Both the position numbers and the translations under genes were made by a program. A DNA stretch of 64,000 nucleotides, from contig CM028338.1 in NCBI GenBank assembly GCA_016647705.1, positions 10,353,240 to 10,417,239 of the forward strand, written 5' to 3'. This DNA comes from Eucommia ulmoides. Its lineage: Eukaryota; Streptophyta; Magnoliopsida; Garryales; Eucommiaceae. Below the pieces are notes generated by a model. That model searched no databases. It was given only the letters and a program-made list of their open reading frames with translations, and was not told the DNA's origin. Of this stretch, positions 1-11,400 are shown piece by piece (positions within the stretch are counted from its first letter, which is position 1; the number at the start of each line of letters is the position of its first letter).

Positions 1-70
1 CATAAAAATTGGTAAAAAAAGAAAGTGAATCTATATACTTGAAGAAAAAGATTGTTATTGATTGCTATAC

Positions 71-307
71 CCAAATGACAAGGCTCTCTTCCACTTTGTC
101 ACCTCCCTTATGGATTGGTTCGCGTCCTGTGATCAGTTCAAGAAGAACCACTCCAAAACTGAAAACGTCGGACTTAAGGGAAGCTCGTCCAATAATTGCA
201 TACTCAGGAGCAAAATAGCCAAAAGTCCCCTGCATTCTAGCAGGAGAATTGGAGCAGCTCGGTAGGCCATCACTTTTTAAACGTTTAGCCATACCGAGAT
301 CAGTTAT
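71..307 (-). CDS. NCRK: NCRK coding exon 6: activation segment and start of C-lobe
   Basis: The exon has 237 bases (79 codons) between acceptor TTGGCAG (310-308) and donor TGG|GTATAG (70-69). It opens with ITDLGMAK, in which the metal-binding DFG reads DLG. It then has a Ser-rich activation loop, [11 protein letters not shown], and [17 protein letters not shown] (helix F with the conserved Asp). The DLG form is, to my knowledge, shared with Arabidopsis NCRK, so it is not a sign of decay. Bases 1-70 are intron. Confidence 0.9.
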
Positions 308-3300
308 CTGCCAAAATAAGTGAAATAGTTAATACGTAATAAACACCAAAGGAATATATCATCCAGAGCATCTAATTGATTACTTCCATGGCAATCTAAT
401 TTTCAGCAAAAGAATTAGCTTTCCAAAGGCACTTGTTATATGTGACTCTTTTTCATTATTTGTGTTCTTTAAGAGGTGATATACAACCATTATTTTTCTT
501 CTTTCTCATTCTACACCCCCACCCCAACCCAAGAGATGGAGACACTTCCCCGCTAGCAAACATTCAGCCATTAACCTTGGTCATCCAGGTAAGTTTTCAA
601 AATCTCGATGTTTTTACCTTAGCTCTCCAGTTCTCGTCCAAGAGAATATTTGTTGATTTGACATCTCTGTGCAAAATTCTTGGAGCAGCTGCTTCATGGA
701 GATACTCCAGGCCCCTGGCAGCTCCAAGCGCAATTGTTACACGAGTGGCCCAGTCCAGGTACTTCCCTGAAGTCCGATTCAGACACTCTCTCAGATCACC
801 ATTAGCCATATACTCAAATACAAGCAGCCTCTCTGCATGCTTTCCTTTGTATTCTGAGCAGTAGCCAAGCAAAGGTACCACATTACAGTGGTGTAGTCTT
901 GATAACAGCTCAATCTGAGCAAGAAAACAGGTTAGATAAGGAAGGAAGACAAAATTCACTAAATTTCAGAACATCAACCAAATTTCAGCACATCAACCAA
1001 ATATGCAAACAATGTAAAACTTCAAACTGCAGCTTGAGGTTGTACCTCAGTCGAAAATATAGATTCCGCATCGGGCCCTCCGTGAGTTCTTATTCTCTTA
1101 ACCGCCACTGTTTTTCCATCTTTAAGATGCCCTCGGTAAACATAGCTACTTCCTCCAGCTCCTACCAATTTCGAATCAGAGAATTTATTGGTGGCATTTT
1201 CCAGATCAGAGTACGAAAACTGCACAAGTGTTCCATTTATCATTCCTTTTTTGCTTTTGAATAAGAGAGAAGCCTTCTGAATGTAGCCTACAATCAGAGA
1301 ACAGATCCCAGGTCCAGTTATAAAAGAAGTGAGGTGCACACTAAAATTATCAAACAGCGCATTCTATCAAAGAAGCTTCATTTCGAGCTTACAAAAGAAT
1401 AAGAAATACCATATGATGATTTACCTGTGATAGGGTGGGTGGAGGAACATATGTGGACATCTGATTTGGTCATTTTATAAGTCCTGTGGTTAATCAGGTT
1501 GGTAGCACTGTTGCAGCTCATCTCTTTATCAGATGAGAACAGAGGCCGCTGAATGGGACATTTGTTCCTTCCATAGATATAGCATAGCCCGGAACCGATA
1601 AGTGCAAGAGTAGTTAGCAGTATACAAAGCAAGAGCATGACTACAACAACTTTTCCAGGGTGTTTTTTTGAAGCATGTGCCTCACTTGAAGATCCTGGAG
1701 ATAAACAATGAAACAACAGTTGATCTATATCTCAGAACTTGTAAACCTCTCACAAAAGTTTTTAAAAAAAAAAGAAAGAAAAAAACTGAGTATTTTTTTA
1801 TGTTTTAAACTTCTAGAAATTTGAAAAGATGGTATTTGTGTAATCTAAGCAAAAAATTGAATGGTATAACTGTTGTTTAAACACATCCAGTACCAAAATA
1901 CGTTGATATAGAGGTCCCCTGGCATTTTTGAAATGACAGGGGTCTACCCATCCGAGGACAAAAATGACAAGGGGTTTAAGTGACATCAAACCTAAAGACG
2001 TGGTCCACTGCTAAGAATTAATGTAATATGCCAAAATTGATTACCAATAAGACATTGTCACACTTTATAAATGCATCACGAGAAAGCAAAATTACCATAA
2101 CTGCAAGTGCAGGCTGTAAAACAGTTGGTGTCACGACCATTGGCTACCACCTTAGGGAATCCATTGGCATCGCAAATGCATTCCCATCTATTTTCACTTG
2201 ATCCTCCTGCAGCTAAAAATGGGGGAAAATACAGCCCAATCAAATTTTACAAGACTATCAAGTTCCTACAGCATTCAGTGATATAGAGACATCAGCATTT
2301 TCAAAGTACAAAGTATTTGTTAATAATGGAGAACACTAATTGTTGAATCCCACCTCACTTGTGTTACCTCATCCTGAGCTATATATAAATCCTAAGGCAA
2401 TCCTCTTCTCTCAAGGCGTCTTTTGAGAGTGAATTAGGCTCATTGGGTTTCTACATGGTATCAGAGCTAAGCCTTTTGTATGATATTGGGCGTGTTGAAT
2501 CCCACATCAATGTTGGACCCCCAATATCTGTTCTTAGTGGTTTAACAAAGTCCAGCCCGTGCATGAGGAGCGTACTGAATCCGACATCGATGTTGGGGCC
2601 CTTGATATCTATTCGCAGTAGTTTGGCAAAGTCCATCCTGTGCGTGGAGAAGCATATTGAATCTCACATCACTTGAGATTGAGTGAGTTAGGCCCATCCC
2701 AGTGATGATGTGTGTCATAGACATGCATAATACATGGAAGTTAAACCAAGGCGCACAGCTAACTAGCACATGCCTTAGGGACTCCAGTATTAACTAGCGG
2801 TGTAGCGTATGTACCACGCATGTGAGATTTGTCATATAAACTATGTCTAGGAGCACTATTCGCAAGACAGGTAATAAGAGTTCAACAATTAAATAAAATC
2901 GGGAGCAAAAAGACGAAAGGCAAACTAATATTACTTGGAAGATCAAAATGCTTTAAAACTATGGGGGCGGGGCACTCTTCTGGGGAGAACTCCCAACCAC
3001 CGCTAAAAAACAAGTAACAATTTTTTCACTTCTTCACCGAAGTCGAGAGATCAGTAAGGAATTGGAGCTCAAGAGGGATTGAAACATAGAACTACCCAGT
3101 TAAATGAAGGAATTTCATGAAAAAAATACTCCTTACCATGTCAGTGGTAAGGGCGACATCGTTGGCTCGAGAAAGGGCTAGGGCACCCATGAATCCATGA
3201 TTTGGTGGAAGCCATTAGGCAATAATTGGGCGAGAGTAATCTTTATTTGGCTAAAGAAATCATGAAGAAATTGAGTAAAAGGGAGACGGAGACCTTATTC

Positions 3301-3991
3301 GAACATCCAAACAAAGAAACATAATTCATTTGCTCCAAGAGAATGGGGAAACTCATTGTTGTTCGAAACCCAAATAGATATCGATTCAGGAATCCTGTAA
3401 TGTGTTCGAAGTTTGGGAATGTCTAATACTTTAAAGGGTGAGGGGCCGTGGTCACCCCAATTTATGGGATAATAAGTAGAGGGAGGAGCACTAGAGTGTG
3501 TGCAGGTTTCAGAATCACATGTGGACGACAAACCAGACTCGAGGAGTGAAGACGATAAACCATGGGCAAATAACAGTGGCATTGGCAGGAAAGAGCATAA
3601 CGATGGCAGCTGAGTGAAGATGACGAACCAGAGGCAGTAGACGGGCAACAACGAACACTAGAAACAACGGCTGAGACGCCCACAATCAAGGGCAGTGACG
3701 ACGGTGACAGAGAGGAGCACAACGCTGTGACAAACTGGTGAGGTTGATGATGGATATGGGACATAAATGTTGATGATGTATTTGAGACGCCAACAACAGT
3801 GGGTTGATGGTAGATCTGAGACCGTTTGTGGTGATGGTGAGTTGCGAGATGGTGAATGGCGGTGGATTTTGAGTTGTGTGATGCTGGTGGAGACAGTGAT
3901 TGGTGATGGTGAATGGTGGCGGTGAGTTTTTATTTATTTATTTAGGGTTTTGGCTCTAGATACCAAAAAGTTATATAAGAAAAAATAAATT

Positions 3992-4025
<34 letters not shown>

Positions 4026-4768
4026 TATAAATAGACGCTAATTAAACCTGACTGATATATATATATTATAAATAGACGCTAATTAAACCTGACTGAGGGG
4101 ATCCCTTGATCGATCATTGTGGCGTAAATGGATTTATGTAGTCAACCCTATATAAGTGGGACAAAGGCTTAGTTGTTGTTGTTGTTTATAGACTCTACAC
4201 ACCTCTTCATAGCCTAAAGAGGAGATCAAATTAGGAAAGTAAATAAAAAAAAATCCTGAAAAATAGGTAAAGAATAATCGATAAACATGATTGATAAAAT
4301 AAAATAGATATTCTAACTAAATATTTCAACAAAAAGATTCATAAATGGAAATTTCAAAGAAGGAACAATTAGAAAGCAACACATGTTTCCTTTATTGGCT
4401 AAGCAGCTCCACATATTAGTGGCAATACAAAGCAGGTCAAATGTCCAAAAAGATCAGTAGAATACCACGACTGCAGTTACAGGACGAAGAGCAATTATTT
4501 GGGATAGCAAAGCTCTGATTCCCTTCATACGCTGAAATACAGGTACACATCCACCTATTAACGCTGGATGTTTCCGAAATTTTATCTGCCGATGATCAAA
4601 CCCAAAGTTTAGCTTCTACTCAACTATCTCCCTCCTAAACACTAGAGGAACAATAATCACAAGAAGCATATACATTCAGAGTGTAGAGAAAAAATACCAA
4701 CCACAAACAACTTGACCCCAGATCAAGCTGATGAGACAAAAAATTGAAACTTCCACTAGGAACTTCAT
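71..4768 (-). CDS. NCRK: NCRK-type receptor-like Ser/Thr kinase, six coding exons, C-terminal end outside the window
   Basis: Membrane receptor-like protein kinase. Six exons (4702-4768, 2096-2212, 1425-1694, 1046-1287, 618-914, 71-307) have GT/AG borders and matching phases and give 410 codons in the window. In order they encode a signal peptide, a short Cys-rich ectodomain, one transmembrane helix and a kinase domain with Gly-rich loop GAGGSS, VAVK lysine, HRDVKSTN catalytic loop, DLG in place of DFG, and APE. The ectodomain, the phrase LLSRLHH and the DLG motif match Arabidopsis NCRK (about 565 aa) as I remember it; that kinase is reported to bind ROP GTPases. No in-frame stop was seen, so the gene looks intact. 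The last exon, with the end of the C-lobe, lies left of position 1. The family call is firm; orthology rests on memory, not a search. Confidence 0.9.
618..914 (-). CDS. NCRK: NCRK coding exon 5: kinase core with HRD catalytic loop
   Basis: The exon has 297 bases (99 codons), in phase 0 at both ends. It begins at IELLSRLHH (end of helix C), passes the hinge LLVFEYM, and reaches [17 protein letters not shown] with the catalytic Asp and the KxxN metal-binding loop. The lysine of HRDVK is the usual mark of Ser/Thr specificity, so an active enzyme is likely. Confidence 0.92.
1046..1287 (-). CDS. NCRK: NCRK coding exon 4: kinase N-lobe
   Basis: The exon has 242 bases. After a short juxtamembrane part comes the plant RLK entry phrase [14 protein letters not shown], the ATP-binding Gly-rich loop [11 protein letters not shown] and the catalytic lysine in TVAVKRI. 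It ends in phase 0 at ACT GAG|GTACAA. Confidence 0.9.
1425..1694 (-). CDS. NCRK: NCRK coding exon 3: transmembrane segment
   Basis: The exon has 270 bases. A Ser/His/Lys-rich linker leads into one hydrophobic helix ([19 protein letters not shown]), followed by a basic, Cys-containing juxtamembrane stretch (YGRNKCP) and a Ser/Thr-rich linker. Acceptor CTCCAG and donor CACAG|GTAA fit, and the exon ends one base into a Gly codon completed by the next exon. Confidence 0.88.
2096..2212 (-). CDS. NCRK: NCRK coding exon 2: Cys-rich ectodomain
   Basis: The exon has 117 bases, with acceptor TTTTTAG before 2212 and donor G|GTAAT after 2096. It encodes a small extracellular module with five cysteines (pattern WECICD...[12 protein letters not shown]), the mark of NCRK-type receptors. 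The 2.5-kb intron upstream holds a TRIM element and simple repeats. Confidence 0.85.
2341..2710 (+). mobile_element. TRIM-like miniature LTR element in an NCRK intron
   Basis: A 115-base LTR-like unit (2341-2455, TGTTGAATCC...TTTCTACA) is followed at once by TGGTATCAGAGC (2456-2467), the primer-binding site complementary to initiator tRNA-Met used by TRIMs and Copia elements. A shortened, diverged second terminal copy begins near 2655 (tattgaatctcacatcac). The body has no coding capacity. A TATATATAAA-like box lies inside the LTR (about 2380). The right end is uncertain. The element is antisense to the host gene. Confidence 0.65.
2491..2652 (+). repeat. Two tandem ~80-bp units inside the TRIM
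   Basis: Units begin at 2491 (cgtgttgaatcccacatc) and 2571 (cgtactgaatccgacatc). A third, shorter start lies at about 2653 and merges with the terminal copy. Each unit opens with a version of the LTR's own first bases, so they probably arose by duplication of LTR-derived sequence. Confidence 0.7.
2711..3990. other. Intron sequence without recognised feature
   Basis: This part of the NCRK intron between the TRIM and the simple repeats shows no coding region. About 3780-3930 is rich in GGTGAT/GGCGG-type degenerate triplet repeats. A plus-strand phrase near 3951-3968 (ggctctagatacca) resembles an inverted tRNA-Met PBS and might be a remnant of another LTR element; this is weak. Confidence 0.3.
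3992..4032 (+). repeat. Compound microsatellite (AC)n(AT)n
   Basis: Pure AC repeats run from about 3992 to 4013 and pass directly into AT repeats. This lies in an NCRK intron. Confidence 0.9.
4021..4096 (+). repeat. 41-bp direct tandem duplication
   Basis: A unit beginning tatattataaatagacgct occurs at 4021 and again at 4062. The two copies are identical over the shared 35 bases. Perfect identity suggests recent slippage seeded by the adjoining (AT)n. Confidence 0.85.
4097..4190 (+). mobile_element. 3' tail of a non-LTR element (RTE-type LINE or a SINE) with (GTT)n end
   Basis: The phrase atgtagtcaaccctatataagtgggacaaaggcttag followed by a gttgttgttgtt run resembles the 3' end common to plant RTE-type LINEs and their partner SINEs (gtgggat-aaggctt-(gtt)n). 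Only the tail is present, so I cannot tell which class it is. Confidence 0.45.
4702..4768 (-). CDS. NCRK: NCRK coding exon 1: start codon and signal peptide
   Basis: ATG at 4768-4766 opens a 22-codon segment beginning [18 protein letters not shown], a typical secretory signal peptide with a hydrophobic core. The exon ends with the first base of an Ala codon at a GT donor (4701-4700). The next exon supplies the other two bases, so the phase closes exactly. The exon appears to start at 4790 after a TTTTCAG acceptor, leaving 22 bases of 5' UTR. This start was chosen because it gives the signal peptide the family needs and no other upstream ATG joins in phase. Confidence 0.8.
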
Positions 4769-4790
4769 TTAGCACTGTCCAAATCGAAAT

Positions 4791-5080
4791 CTGAAAAATA
4801 CAAAACGTCAGTCGCATCCCACTCTTGATGCAAAAGAAAAAAAAAACTAGGAAAACATTAAAATTAAGTAAAACCTACATCAATTTGAAGAACACTGTAA
4901 CTTTTACTTTTGACTATCGAATCCATGTAACTTTCGAATACACATTTACTCAATCAATAGGTTCACAAAATACTGATAATTGCTATTCTTAAAAGAAACA
5001 TGTTACCCTTTCTATGGAACAAAAGTCTTCCAATATTCAGGCAACAATAAAAGCAATAATGGTGAAAAAAAAAAGATGAG

Positions 5081-5128
<48 letters not shown>

Positions 5129-5629
5129 AAGAAATGACACTTAGTATCAGCATTCTCATCAAGATATCATATGTCAAAGTTATTCACTTCAAAGACATCC
5201 CAAGAAAAGTAGAAAAACACCCCAAGCAGAAGAGATTGGAGAGAGAATCAGATACGAAGCTCTGTCACAAAGAGGTGGTTCCCTAGCAAATTATCCTTAT
5301 CTGAAATCACTCAACTGTACTACAAAGACACAACCAAGGTGAGAAGAAAATGCAAAACTATAACCGTACAAACTCCAAAGAACAAAAATTAACAGCCATT
5401 TACTCTTTTTTATTTTGGGATTCTCCAGGGGGAGCCAAAGCAAAAGAGAAAATGGCAATTTCTTTTCTCTTTTTTTTTTTTTTCCAGCTGGAATATTGGG
5501 AGAAGAAAAAAACAAAGTGGAAACCAAAGGAAACAGAACCGCAAGGCCAAGAGAGAATCCAATAACTACTAATGTATCAAATTAGATATCTTAAACTCAA
5601 ATTACATCAAATACTATACATACCTATAT

Positions 5630-5660
<31 letters not shown>

Positions 5661-7530
5661 CACATATATATATATAGGTATATATAGGTAGTCCAAATGT
5701 TACTAAAACAATAACATGGAAAAATAACACTGAATCCCTGCTAGTTAATTGAGATAGATACCAGTAAAAAGTATGTGCAAGTTAACCCTTAAATTAAATC
5801 CAAATTCCAACCTTCAACTCGAAATATCACTCTCTGCTTCCCATTTCAGCACAATAATGGACTTCGAAACTGTTAAAGAGGTGAATTCTTTAAACTTCCA
5901 AAAGCATGCTTATTCTGGGCAAAAGAATCAAGAAAAAATGATTCCCTCTCTATTCCAGCAACCTAGAAGAATAGGATAATGAGTAAAAATTTGGAATACA
6001 TAGCTGTGATGGAATATTGACACAAACAAAGGAAAATATGTTTGACTAAGGACATGGTTGTTCACCAAGCCTCTCTAGATTTCACTTCTTCCAACCCACA
6101 TGTTCAGGTAGTTGAAAAATTCAAAGGTTAGATAAAGGATAGCTTTTATATATATCTAACTTTAACATGCAGAAGAAAATGGAAATAGTCTAATTTAATG
6201 TGCTTTTCAATTGGTAGTTTTCAAACTAATAATTGGTCATCCACACAAACAGATATATGAGATAATGGTGCACACCTAACAAGCTTAAACTCAAAATTGT
6301 TCAAATAAGCGAGCACATGCCAACCATTTACGGAAACCTAGTGTAATACATCAAACAATTAATATGGATGGTCAGCCTAATTATATTCATTTCTAGAACA
6401 TTTTAACTTCATAAACAACCTGCACTGAAAATAGTAAGTGAAAATAGGGAAAAGGAGTAAGTCTCTGCTAGAAAAAAATGATTGCGACTACCGCACATAT
6501 TGCAGAAATAGAGAACATGCAGAAATCAAAACTATAGGGAATGCAAAACAGCGGAGAAGAAAGGCGACAAACAATCAGAGATACCGAATTAAGACAAATA
6601 CCTGAAAAAGAACCTGAGACTCTCTTAGGAGTAGGCCAAAATAATCTTATCCTCCAATGTTTTCAGATATCAAACAATGAAATGGGGTGAAAGCAAAAGC
6701 ATACACAGAGAGTATCAAGACATAAATAATTCAAAATTGGCGAGAGCAATCAATATTAGAGATGAAAGGATAAAAGGCTAATCCGAAACAGGCACCTGAC
6801 AGCATATAAGTCGGAAGGAGACTTGTGGATTCTTTATGAATATTCAAAGGCCTGTCATTTACCACTGAAAGCAACCCTTCCGCTACCCTGAAAGAGATCG
6901 ACCAGCGATTACTGGCTATTAACTATGAACAGTACCCAATTAATGGATATATCCAAAATTATGACTAATGACATTTGATTATGCTTATTTATTCATAGGA
7001 TTCTACGTCCTTAATCATTATACTTGTACCCAATAAACAGCTTTTTAAATAATCAAAGCATTTATGGTCCAACGGTTAGATATTCTTAGCTTAAAAGAGA
7101 GACAAATGCCGTGAAGGTAGATGAGTGACGATGGCACAGTGCTGGTGCATCTCCATCACCACGCGCGCACACTTTTTAAGCCCAAGGAACGTGTCATATA
7201 TATATATATATATCCGACCCCACCGGTGCCGACTGTGTCGGTCGCGGGGAATATATATAAACGGCGGCGTTGTCCTGCTACTATCAACACCGTCCGCGAC
7301 GGCCAGGAATCCCTCCTACTTGAAGAAATCAAGCGCTGTACAGTTCCGCCTATTTATATACATATGTTTCTCCTTCCGGCAGAAATGAGGCTACAACCCT
7401 AACCAACCATCGCTGTTTACATTTTCCGGATTTGTTCGCCTAAACAACACAACCGGCCGCCCCGTTTCCCGGTCTATGAGCAGCGGAAAAAGGGGGAATT
7501 ACCGCAGATCAAAATTTTAATTTTAATTAC
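4791..7530 (-). other. Leader intron of the NCRK gene, AT-rich, no other gene seen
   Basis: This is the stretch between the putative first exon and the start-codon exon. It is AT-rich, with (AT)n runs at about 5082-5127 and 5640-5690 and a smaller one near 7195-7213. I see no protein-coding stretch on either strand and no element with recognisable ends. Long first introns in plant genes often carry expression-enhancing signals, but nothing specific is visible. Confidence 0.4.
5082..5127. repeat. (AT)n microsatellite
   Basis: About 22 uninterrupted AT repeats lie in the leader intron of the NCRK gene. Confidence 0.95.
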
Positions 7531-7990
7531 CTTAAAAGGAAATAGAGATTAGAGATATAGAATGAGAGAAGCCCCTCTGTAACAAATAGCTCAGCACCTT
7601 CGAGTTCCAATCATCGGCGACGGAGCTTCCACTTACTTAGCCAACGCAATGTTTTCTCCGTCTTCTACATTCAACACCACACTTTCACTTCAAGTGTTCA
7701 ACCAATCGAAAGCACGTCTTCGTATCCGAAACTTCCAGTATAAGCTGACCTTTACAAATTTCAGCTTCCCAATCTAGTCGCAACAGATCTATGAGAGAAG
7801 GAAGAAGCAAATGCTCTGGAGCTAAAGACTGCAGCTCGACCGTAACAATTCGTGATGCTCCGAATTCCAAAGCGAGCAGAGAGGAATTATGGAGCTCCGA
7901 TTACCGACATTCTCACAATATTCGTAATTTTCAATCTCAACCAACGCACTTCATTATAAACTGTGTGTGTAAGTGAGAGAGAGAAAGTAG
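7531..7990 (-). other. Probable non-coding first exon (5' UTR) of the NCRK gene
   Basis: Read on the minus strand, a CT-rich stretch near 7950-7990 looks like a plant leader start. The sequence then runs to an AAG|GTAATT donor at 7531. The first coding exon's acceptor lies near 4790, so the leader intron would span up to 2.7 kb. A 25-base stretch with good borders (6863-6887) might be an extra leader exon. No long ATG-started frame is seen here. The exon is placed by splice signals and composition only; its 5' limit is a guess. Confidence 0.4.
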
Positions 7991-8442
7991 AGACTGAAGA
8001 GTATAAGAAAAGCGAAAAAACCTCCGACAGCTGCTGCGAATAGATAACAATGGTGGCCCTCCGTGAGCTTCCGTTGCAGTCCCTTACAATTCAAACGGCG
8101 GGGGTATGTCATCTGTGGTCCCCACGTTTAAATTTTGTGATATCAATTGTGATGATGTCAATATTGGGTTAAAATAGCATTGGCACCCACTTCAAGGGAT
8201 GAAAAAAAAAATGAACACATAAACCTAAAACCCATTAGATGGTTTTGATGCGATTTTGGCCTCGAAATTAGCAAACGAAATAATTTTGATTTTAAAATTA
8301 TAACCACGAACGTAAAACATATGTTTTAGATATAATTTTATAATATATATACTCTAATTTTTTTTTTTTATATATTTACTATTTTAGATATAATTTTATA
8401 ATATATATACTCTTTTTTTTTTTTATATATATATTTACTATT
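7991..8442 (-). promoter_or_regulatory. Intergenic and promoter region of the NCRK gene, with a ~57-bp tandem duplication at 8327-8440
   Basis: This is the only unique sequence upstream of the gene; retroelement sequence starts near 8443, so any promoter must fit in about 450 bases. Near 8327-8440 an AT-rich unit (tttagatataattttataa...actct, T-run, atttactatt) is present twice in tandem. No clear minus-strand TATA box could be fixed. Confidence 0.35.
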
Positions 8443-11400
8443 GATATTGTAAGTAAATGATCCGATTTTACTTTAGGTATTTCTTTTGTATATAATTTTC
8501 GTTTTTTAGTTTTGTTTTTATTTCTTATGCAGGGTACTTGGAGATGTTAGATCGTCAGGTATTAATGCATTCTTTTCAACGGGATTTCGAACCATTTTAT
8601 AGTACATGGCCACGCATATAAGCCGGTGAGGCATGTCGTTAAAAGATCGAGTCATCCAAAGCAAAACTTCGCCAAGCTTGAGGGGTCTCTGAGAATGTCG
8701 GGTCAGGGACATTAAACCACGCGCTTCTTGGGAGGCAACCCAAGGTCATAAATAAATTAAATCCGTTACATCCGAATTTATTTGGAGGCGAGATTCTCTC
8801 GCCTCCTAGGTACATGTTCTAAACCCCCTTCGTCAGCATGCTTTAATTTCCTATATGTTGAGAATGATGATTGAGTTCGCTGAGGACACTGTCCTTTTTG
8901 AGTTTGGCGGTGATGTGTAGGATATTAGTATGCTCTATTGTTTTACCGTGTGCATGTTTGTTTAGGTTAGAATGTGTTTATGTTTGTGTTGTTGTTGCAT
9001 GCTGAGTTTTGCGTTCATCTGTACTATTACACGATGATGATATTACCCCCTGATTGTTTTCGAGGTCAAGGGTAATACCCATGCATGTATGTACTGTGTG
9101 CTTGACAATGCGTTTTGGTAAAAATTATTGTAGATCCTAATTTGCACGAGCACATAGACTCAATGTATTTCTATTCAATTGATTTGAGGACGATTATCGA
9201 TTAGCCAAATTCATGAAAATTAAGGATTCTAGAACCTGATTGGGGAAAGCTTGAGGTGAAATCCTAGGCAAGGTAGTTTAGGAGACGTGATTTAGGCATT
9301 TGTTTTGTCGCTTGGGCCTTTTTAAGCCTACCTCGTAACATGATTATCTCTCGTTACCCTGACGAAGCCTAAAAACTTTTTCAATTTTGAACACATAAAC
9401 AAATACCCTAGCCAATTGATCTTTTTCCAAACCTTTATCGCTTAACCGAAGGCACAAATTTGAGTGAATCAAGTTATCAGTTGCAAATGCTACTTGATGT
9501 GAGCAGTTGGGTTTAGGGCGAACTTCGGATTGGTTCGGTATTTGAGTACTCATTTGTCGTTTTTCTTTCATTTTAACCACATTTGTGAAATCATACTAAT
9601 CGAATAAGTTTGGGGGTGTGATTCGTAAAAAAAATAAAATTATTCCAAGCGTCGAGCCTTGGGTAACGTTAACCCGTTTTCTATTTCGAAATACCTTTGG
9701 CCAAATATACCAAAACCAAACCAAGTCCTTTTGATCTTTACGAACTTCCAAACCTACATTAGTGGAAAGTGGACCCCAATCAGGCATATGAAAATCCTAA
9801 TCCTATACGGTCTAAGTCATGAGTTTCGTTGGTAGATAATCCAATCCGGTCTTAGGTAGTTATATTATTGAGTCTCGCACTAACACGTTAATAGGATCTA
9901 GAATGGCGTTCACCATTATTGCATGTCGAAATTCTAGAACAACACATGATGTGTTTTACCGCCTGAACTCGATATGACTGGCAGTTGTTGAGGGAAAAAT
10001 GACTAGGTCATTAGAAGAAGCCAAAACTCGCATGTCATTATATTTAGATTGTTTTTAGGTTGTTTGTTATTTAATTTAGTTATATTTTTCATTTTAGTGT
10101 GAATGTTTTGCTCGAGGACTAGCAAAATTATAATTTTGGGAGTATTTGATAGGTGTGATCTACTTATATATTTCTAAATCGGTTTTGTTAGTTTTAGAGT
10201 ATTTTTTATAACGTTTTTATTACGTTTTAATTAGTTTTTATTCTTTTTGTATAAATTAGGTGTGGGGGGGGAAAAATGTATGAAAACGAAGCATAAACGA
10301 TTAGATTGAACTAAGAACGGTCAAAGAATGGTGGAAAAACAAGCACGAGGGTAATATTCAGAAAATAAGCCCACTGCCACGGCATCAGACCTCCGCCGTG
10401 GTGGTGAAAATGCAGAGAGGGCCAATTTTTGCTGGATATCCACTGCCACAGCGGTGAAATCCACCACCGCAGAAACTGCAGGATGGTCACCAATTCTACC
10501 GTTGTCTCCACCGTTGCGACGATCACTTAACTGACATACTCCATCGCTGCGACAGTCATCTCTGCACATATTAGATATTTTTTTGAGATATTTTCTCTAT
10601 TTAACCCCCTATCCTCTCATCTCCTTTAAAGGACCTCTGGCCATTACAGCCCTTAGGGCTTAGTATAGAATAGAGAGAGAGTATGAGAAGTGCTCAAACA
10701 AATCCGAAGAAGAAGATTACCACGCGGAGAAGGAGAAGCAATCGGTAGATGGTTTTATCGGCTAATCTTCGGACTACGACTAAGTTCATCCGTTTTTCTT
10801 TTTATTTCTTATCTTTAATTGTTGTTTGAGCATGTTTAGCTCGATTTTAATTGTATAAACGGTTATGACCACGAGTTAAACATGGATTATATATGGGATT
10901 AATATTATTTATAAAAACGTAGTTTTGTTTTAGTTGTGTTTCTTTAATGATTGTTCTTCGTTATTTTGATTGTGTGTGGTGTATTGTTTGTTTATCATGC
11001 TTAATAGATATTTCGAGAATTCAGGGTTTGACACTAGGAAGAGGTAACCCCGGATTCGGATTAGGGTAAACACAACGCGACGATCCAATAACCCGAGAGG
11101 GAGTTGGATTGTGGGCAATCGATGATATTGGGGCAAGACTAACATGACCTAGGGTCGTTAAGACGTTGATGGGAACTTCTTTATTAACACGAAGTCGTGT
11201 ATTCTCTCGTCTTATACTCGAGAGATATGGCGGGGGAGTTTACGAATCGAGATTGTCAAATAGGGTAAACACAACGTGATGATCCAATAACCCGAGAGGG
11301 AGTTGGATTGTGTGCAATCGATGATGTTGGGGGCAAGACTCATGTGACTTAGTGTCATTAAGAAGTCACGTATTGCCTCGTCTTATACTAGGGAGAGGTG

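Noticed and set aside
7121-7402. Plus-strand open frames of 87-93 codons
   Set aside because: They run across an (AT)n stretch and have no recognisable domain or splice context. They are probably chance frames in the NCRK leader intron.
7685-7870. 61-codon open frame on the minus strand in the putative 5' UTR of the NCRK gene, a possible uORF
   Set aside because: Its first codon is TTG, not ATG, and the protein matches no family I know. It is not a credible uORF.
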